From SKVR01 sp964491395 (lineage in GTDB: Bacteria; Bacteroidota; Bacteroidia; Bacteroidales; UBA7960): DNA of 8,018 nucleotides. Each line of letters starts with the position of its first letter. Position 1 is the first letter of the stretch. Below, piece by piece: positions 4,569 through 8,018 of this stretch. Made by a program: the position numbers and the translations under genes. The notes under the pieces are model-generated. The model saw only the letters and a list, made by a program, of their open reading frames with translations, was not told where the DNA came from and ran no database searches. The stretch lies in NCBI GenBank assembly GCA_964491395.1, contig CAZBGI010000120.1, forward strand, positions 1 to 8,018, in the 5' to 3' direction.

Positions 4569-7500
4569 ATGACCGACCGTTTTGTACCTATGCCGCTTGT
4601 GGCATTGTGGAAGAGGACACTAACATACCTCGATGCCGGACATTATTTCGGTATTCCCGCAGAAGTTTTTTACCGTCCCGGGGACTCCGATCTGGAGACT
4701 CTTCGGTTCGGCCGTCCACTGGCCACCCCACTGGGCCCGGCTGCCGGTCCTCACACACAGCTGTCGCAAAATATTGTGGGTGCCTGGCTTTGCGGCGCCC
4801 GGTATATGGAACTGAAAACGGTGCAGACCCTGGACGAGCTGGAGGTAACCAAACCATGCATCGACATGCAGGAAGAGGGTTACAACTGCGAATGGTCGCA
4901 GGAATTGCGCATCCGGCAGTCCTTTGATCAATACCTGGATGCCTGGATCATCATCCACCTGCTCTCCCACCGGTTGGGTTGGAAAGATGCTGCCCGCAAA
5001 ACCATCTTCAACATGAGCGTGGGTTACAACCTGGAGGGGATTCTACAACCCAATGTACAGTGGTTTTTTGAAAAAATGGCCGATTGTTCCCAGGAGCTGG
5101 AAGCCAAAATAGCAGAACTATCCGTTCATTATCCTGAAGCACGTGAGGTGAACATTCCTTCGCTCATTTCCGACAACATCACCCTGAGCACCATGCATGG
5201 CTGCCCCCCTCAGGAGACAGAAAAAATCGGCATGTACCTCATCAAAGAGCGCGGGCTGCACACGGTCATCAAGCTCAACCCTACGCTGCTGGGGCCGGAA
5301 AAGGTACGCGAAATTCTCAATCATAAGATGGGATTCCCAACACCGGTGCCTGATCAGGCTTTCGAGCATGATCTCAAATATCCGGATGCAGTAAGGATCA
5401 TCACCAATTTGCAACAAGCTGCAGATGAAAAAGGGGTAACCTTCGGCCTCAAGCTCACCAACACACTGGAAAGCAACAATTTCCGCAAGGTTTTCCCGAA
5501 AGAGCAGCAACAAATGTACATGAGCGGAAAGGCGCTGCACCCCCTGGCCGTGAACCTGGCGGCACAGGTGCGCGGGGACTTCCCCGATTTGAATATTTCC
5601 TTCTCTGCAGGGGCCGATTGCTTCAACATTGCAGAACTGCTGGCCTGCAACCTGAGTCCTGTTACGGTTTCGTCCGATCTGCTCAAACCCGGCGGATACG
5701 GCAGGCTCTCACAATACCTCTGCCATTTGCAGGAACGACTTCATTCAAAAGGGATGAAAAACATCCCGGAACTGATGCAGGAAAATCCGGAAGAAAAGCT
5801 GCGTGCGTACAGCAACGATGTGCTCAACAACCCTGCCTATCACAAGGGTTTTCGGGAGCAAAGCATCAAAACCCTTCGTCCGTTAAATCCTTTCGATTGC
5901 ATTCACGCTCCTTGCATGAGCACCTGCCCTTCCACGCAGGACATTCCCCTCTATATGCATTATAGCGCACAGGGCAACTGGCAGAAGGCCTTCGAAGTAA
6001 TTATGCAGACCAACCCCTTCCCCACCATTACAGGCTCGGTTTGCGACCATGAGTGCCAGGGCAAATGCACCCGCATCAATTACGACTCTACCCTGGCCAT
6101 CAGGGAAATAAAACGGTACGTGGCAGCAAAGGAACACGACGAAGCATTTATCCAGTCGTTGCCTGACAATGGATTGAAAGCCGCCATTATCGGGGCTGGC
6201 CCGGCAGGTCTTTCCTGCGCATGGTATCTGAGGCTTGCCGGTTTTGAGGTGGATGTGTACGAGCAGAAATCTGCCGCCGGCGGAATGGTGCAGCAGGTCA
6301 TCCCCGACTTTCGCATGACCCGTGCGGAGGTAGGATCCGACATCAGCCGGATGGAATCTCTGGGGGTTAAAATACACTACAACCGAAAGATAAGCAGCAA
6401 CGAATTTGAAAAATTGCATGCTTCCGGCGTTTATATTTTTGTGGGAATAGGCGCGCTTGGGTCCCGAAAACTCAACATCCCCGGCGAAGAAGCTGACGGA
6501 GTCAAAGAACCCCTGAAGTTTCTCTCAGACTTTAAAAACAACCCAGGCCAACAGCTCGATGCCCGGAATATCCTGGTAATCGGGGGTGGCAACACAGCCA
6601 TGGATGTGGCCCACACGGCCAAGCGCTTTGCCGGTAAAAACAGCCGGGTACGGATAGTTTACCGCCGCACGATGCAGGACATGCCTGCCAGCCGGGAAGA
6701 GATATTCGGCGCCAAAGACGAGGGAGTGGAGATGCTGGAACTGCTTGCTCCTGAGCGAATCATCGTGGAAAACGGAAGGGTAAAAGGATTGCAGTGTTAT
6801 GAAATGGTAACCGATGGTATCGATGATTCGGGCAGGAAGAAAGTAAAACCTGTCAAAGACAAAATCATTGCCCTGGAAGCCGACATGATTATCCCCGCTG
6901 TAGGACAGCTCACCCAGTGGGAGTTTGCCTCTGCCGAAGATATGATTCCGGGAGAGGATGGCTTCAGCACCCGCCTTGAAAGGGTTTTCATAGGTGGAGA
7001 TGCCCGTGCCGGAGCGTCCAACATCATTTCGGCCATTGCCGACGGACGCAAAGTGGCCGAAGCGATAACCCGCCTGGCCGGAAAAAGAGAAAGCACACCT
7101 GACCTCCTGCACATGCAAAAAGGAAAAGCTCCTGTAAAGGAATTGCTGGTAAAAAAAGCTACTCGTGTGCTCAGCACAGCAGCACCTGATCCCGTCACAG
7201 GGCAGCAACCCCGCCTGCAGAATGACAACCAGGCCCGGCAGGAGGCAGAACGCTGCCTGTTATGCGACGAAATCTGCAACATCTGCGTTACCGTGTGCCC
7301 CAATTTTGCCAACCAGGGATATGAAGTAGAACCGATATCCTTTGCCCTGCAAAAAGCCTTGCAGGATGGTGAAGGAAATGTTTCGCTGGAGGAAGACGAG
7401 ACATTCACAATTACACAAAAACACCAGATTTACAACCTTGCAGATTTCTGCAACGAGTGCGGCAATTGCAATACTTTTTGCCCCACCATGGGTGCCCCTT

Positions 7501-7811
7501 ACCAGGACAAACCCAAAATACACCTGAGCGATGAAAGCTGGGATTCGGCAACAGAAGGGTTTAGGATAATTCCCAATGGCCAGCACTCTGCTATCCTGCA
7601 AAAAGTTAACCCAAATACCATTTACCAATTGGAGGAAAGCAGTAAAGGGCTTATGTTTACTACTCCCGATTTTTCAACAATACTCAATGCACAAACCCTG
7701 AGAATTGAAAACATCCGGTTTTCAGCTCCCCATATCCGGGAAGCAAGTATGCAAGCTGCAGCAGTGATGTTTATCCTGTTGAAAGGGCTGAAGCAAAAAG
7801 ATACTTTATAA
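4569..7811 (+). CDS. ygfK: YgfK-like flavin/iron-sulfur oxidoreductase (putative selenate reductase subunit family)
   Basis: The 1080 residues (E. coli YgfK is about 1030) form a multi-domain electron-transfer enzyme. Residues 1 to ~430 are a dihydroorotate-dehydrogenase-like barrel: LATPLGPAAGPHTQ (51-64), STMHGCPPQE (207-216, candidate active-site C212), KLNPT (235-239), GLKLTNT (293-299), SAGADC (346-351). An N-terminal GltD-type iron-sulfur segment follows, with C444, C449, C453, C492, C496 and C500. Next is an FAD/NAD(P)H module: GAGPAG (542-547), IGGGNTA (671-677) and a GGD motif (809-811). At the C-terminus are C896/C899/C903/C906/C910 and a canonical ferredoxin motif C961-C964-C967-C971 before P972. 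The order mirrors dihydropyrimidine dehydrogenase rearranged, which suggests NAD(P)H-linked reduction or oxidation of a small heterocycle in the cytosol. YgfK was named from a selenate phenotype in E. coli and is found in anaerobic purine-degradation clusters; its exact reaction is unsettled. The start is the only ATG before the conserved domain and fits the promoter at 4530. Confidence 0.9.
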   Translation: MTDRFVPMPLVALWKRTLTYLDAGHYFGIPAEVFYRPGDSDLETLRFGRPLATPLGPAAGPHTQLSQNIVGAWLCGARYMELKTVQTLDELEVTKPCIDMQEEGYNCEWSQELRIRQSFDQYLDAWIIIHLLSHRLGWKDAARKTIFNMSVGYNLEGILQPNVQWFFEKMADCSQELEAKIAELSVHYPEAREVNIPSLISDNITLSTMHGCPPQETEKIGMYLIKERGLHTVIKLNPTLLGPEKVREILNHKMGFPTPVPDQAFEHDLKYPDAVRIITNLQQAADEKGVTFGLKLTNTLESNNFRKVFPKEQQQMYMSGKALHPLAVNLAAQVRGDFPDLNISFSAGADCFNIAELLACNLSPVTVSSDLLKPGGYGRLSQYLCHLQERLHSKGMKNIPELMQENPEEKLRAYSNDVLNNPAYHKGFREQSIKTLRPLNPFDCIHAPCMSTCPSTQDIPLYMHYSAQGNWQKAFEVIMQTNPFPTITGSVCDHECQGKCTRINYDSTLAIREIKRYVAAKEHDEAFIQSLPDNGLKAAIIGAGPAGLSCAWYLRLAGFEVDVYEQKSAAGGMVQQVIPDFRMTRAEVGSDISRMESLGVKIHYNRKISSNEFEKLHASGVYIFVGIGALGSRKLNIPGEEADGVKEPLKFLSDFKNNPGQQLDARNILVIGGGNTAMDVAHTAKRFAGKNSRVRIVYRRTMQDMPASREEIFGAKDEGVEMLELLAPERIIVENGRVKGLQCYEMVTDGIDDSGRKKVKPVKDKIIALEADMIIPAVGQLTQWEFASAEDMIPGEDGFSTRLERVFIGGDARAGASNIISAIADGRKVAEAITRLAGKRESTPDLLHMQKGKAPVKELLVKKATRVLSTAAPDPVTGQQPRLQNDNQARQEAERCLLCDEICNICVTVCPNFANQGYEVEPISFALQKALQDGEGNVSLEEDETFTITQKHQIYNLADFCNECGNCNTFCPTMGAPYQDKPKIHLSDESWDSATEGFRIIPNGQHSAILQKVNPNTIYQLEESSKGLMFTTPDFSTILNAQTLRIENIRFSAPHIREASMQAAAVMFILLKGLKQKDTL

Positions 7812-7834
7812 CCCTACACAAAAATACACCCCTT

Positions 7835-8018
7835 ATGATTGAACTCATCACCCAAATAGAGAACCCCGAAACCCGCGCCAATTCGGTAAAACGTTTTCGT
7901 GAAAAAGGAATCCTGCTTCCCACTTTTGCACAAATGCGCAACCCTGACCTCATCCCTGATGAAATCAAAGACAAACTTAAAAACATCGGATTATGGGATT
8001 TGGATCCACTGAACCTGT
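7835..8018 (+). CDS. Probable PLP-dependent enzyme, N-terminus only (partial)
   Basis: The ATG at 7835, 23 nt after the ygfK stop, opens a frame that runs off the window (61 codons). It reads MIELITQIENPETRANSVKR, then KGILLPTFAQMRNPDLIP and GLWDLDPLNL. From memory this resembles the start of a fold-type II pyridoxal-phosphate enzyme (cysteine synthase / threonine synthase-like) of Bacteroidota and Firmicutes, in which the DPLNL segment precedes FRITW. The PLP lysine and the glycine-rich phosphate loop would lie beyond the window, so the family call is not verifiable here. The short gap and same strand indicate one operon with ygfK. Confidence 0.5.
   Translation, partial: MIELITQIENPETRANSVKRFREKGILLPTFAQMRNPDLIPDEIKDKLKNIGLWDLDPLNL

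Noticed and set aside
4588..4970. Minus-strand and alternative plus-strand frames inside ygfK
   Set aside because: The 1080-codon ygfK frame has domain motifs throughout; the others are shadows of its higher-GC codon pattern.
1..8018. CRISPR array, tRNA, rRNA, transposase or integrase
   Set aside because: No regularly spaced repeats, no cloverleaf or rRNA-like stretch, and no frame with transposase or recombinase motifs was seen by eye.

Overview
The window looks like a piece of a Bacteroidota chromosome, possibly an anaerobic marine or gut lineage of the Marinilabiliales or Prolixibacteraceae type (the lineage is a guess). Genes start without clear Shine-Dalgarno sequences and have A/T-rich leaders. 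Several intergenic regions carry the Bacteroidota -7 element TAnnTTTG. The left half (about 1-3745) is A/T-rich, patchy and contains broken genes. The right half (about 4569-8018) is a dense, higher-GC metabolic operon.

Region by region. 1-36 may be the first 12 codons of a minus-strand gene that leaves the window. 120-169 and 3600-3649 are two copies of a ~50 bp promoter-like direct repeat. 206-286 is a possible 26-residue membrane peptide. 305-1243 is the C-terminal third of an RND efflux permease that has lost its front. 1439-1774 is a small AhpD-fold (carboxymuconolactone decarboxylase-like) protein with a CxxCH redox motif. It converges on a minus-strand group across a bidirectional terminator. 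That group, in transcription order, is a rhodanese domain (3372-3028), a DsrE-like protein (2998-2642) and a class I SAM methyltransferase (2634-2008). The rhodanese reading frame is broken at its front, where it is joined out of frame to the first ~28 codons of a RhuM-family gene (3511-3347). 3746-4405 (minus) is a complete YhhN/TMEM86-type membrane protein (lysoplasmalogenase family).

Divergent from yhhN, 4569-7811 encodes a 1080-residue YgfK-like flavin/iron-sulfur oxidoreductase. It combines a dihydroorotate-dehydrogenase-like barrel, a GltD-like FAD/NAD(P)H module and C-terminal ferredoxin-type clusters. After 23 nt comes the start of a second gene (7835 to the window end), tentatively a PLP-dependent enzyme. 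YgfK homologues occur in anaerobic purine/uric-acid catabolism clusters, so this pair may belong to nitrogen-heterocycle degradation, although no other gene of that pathway is visible here.

The main points of interest are the RhuM/rhodanese chimeric junction, the duplicated promoter-like module, the 12-nt terminator-half repeat next to the RND truncation, the thiol/sulfur-handling gene group, and the ygfK-PLP enzyme pair. I found no tRNA, rRNA, CRISPR array or transposase.
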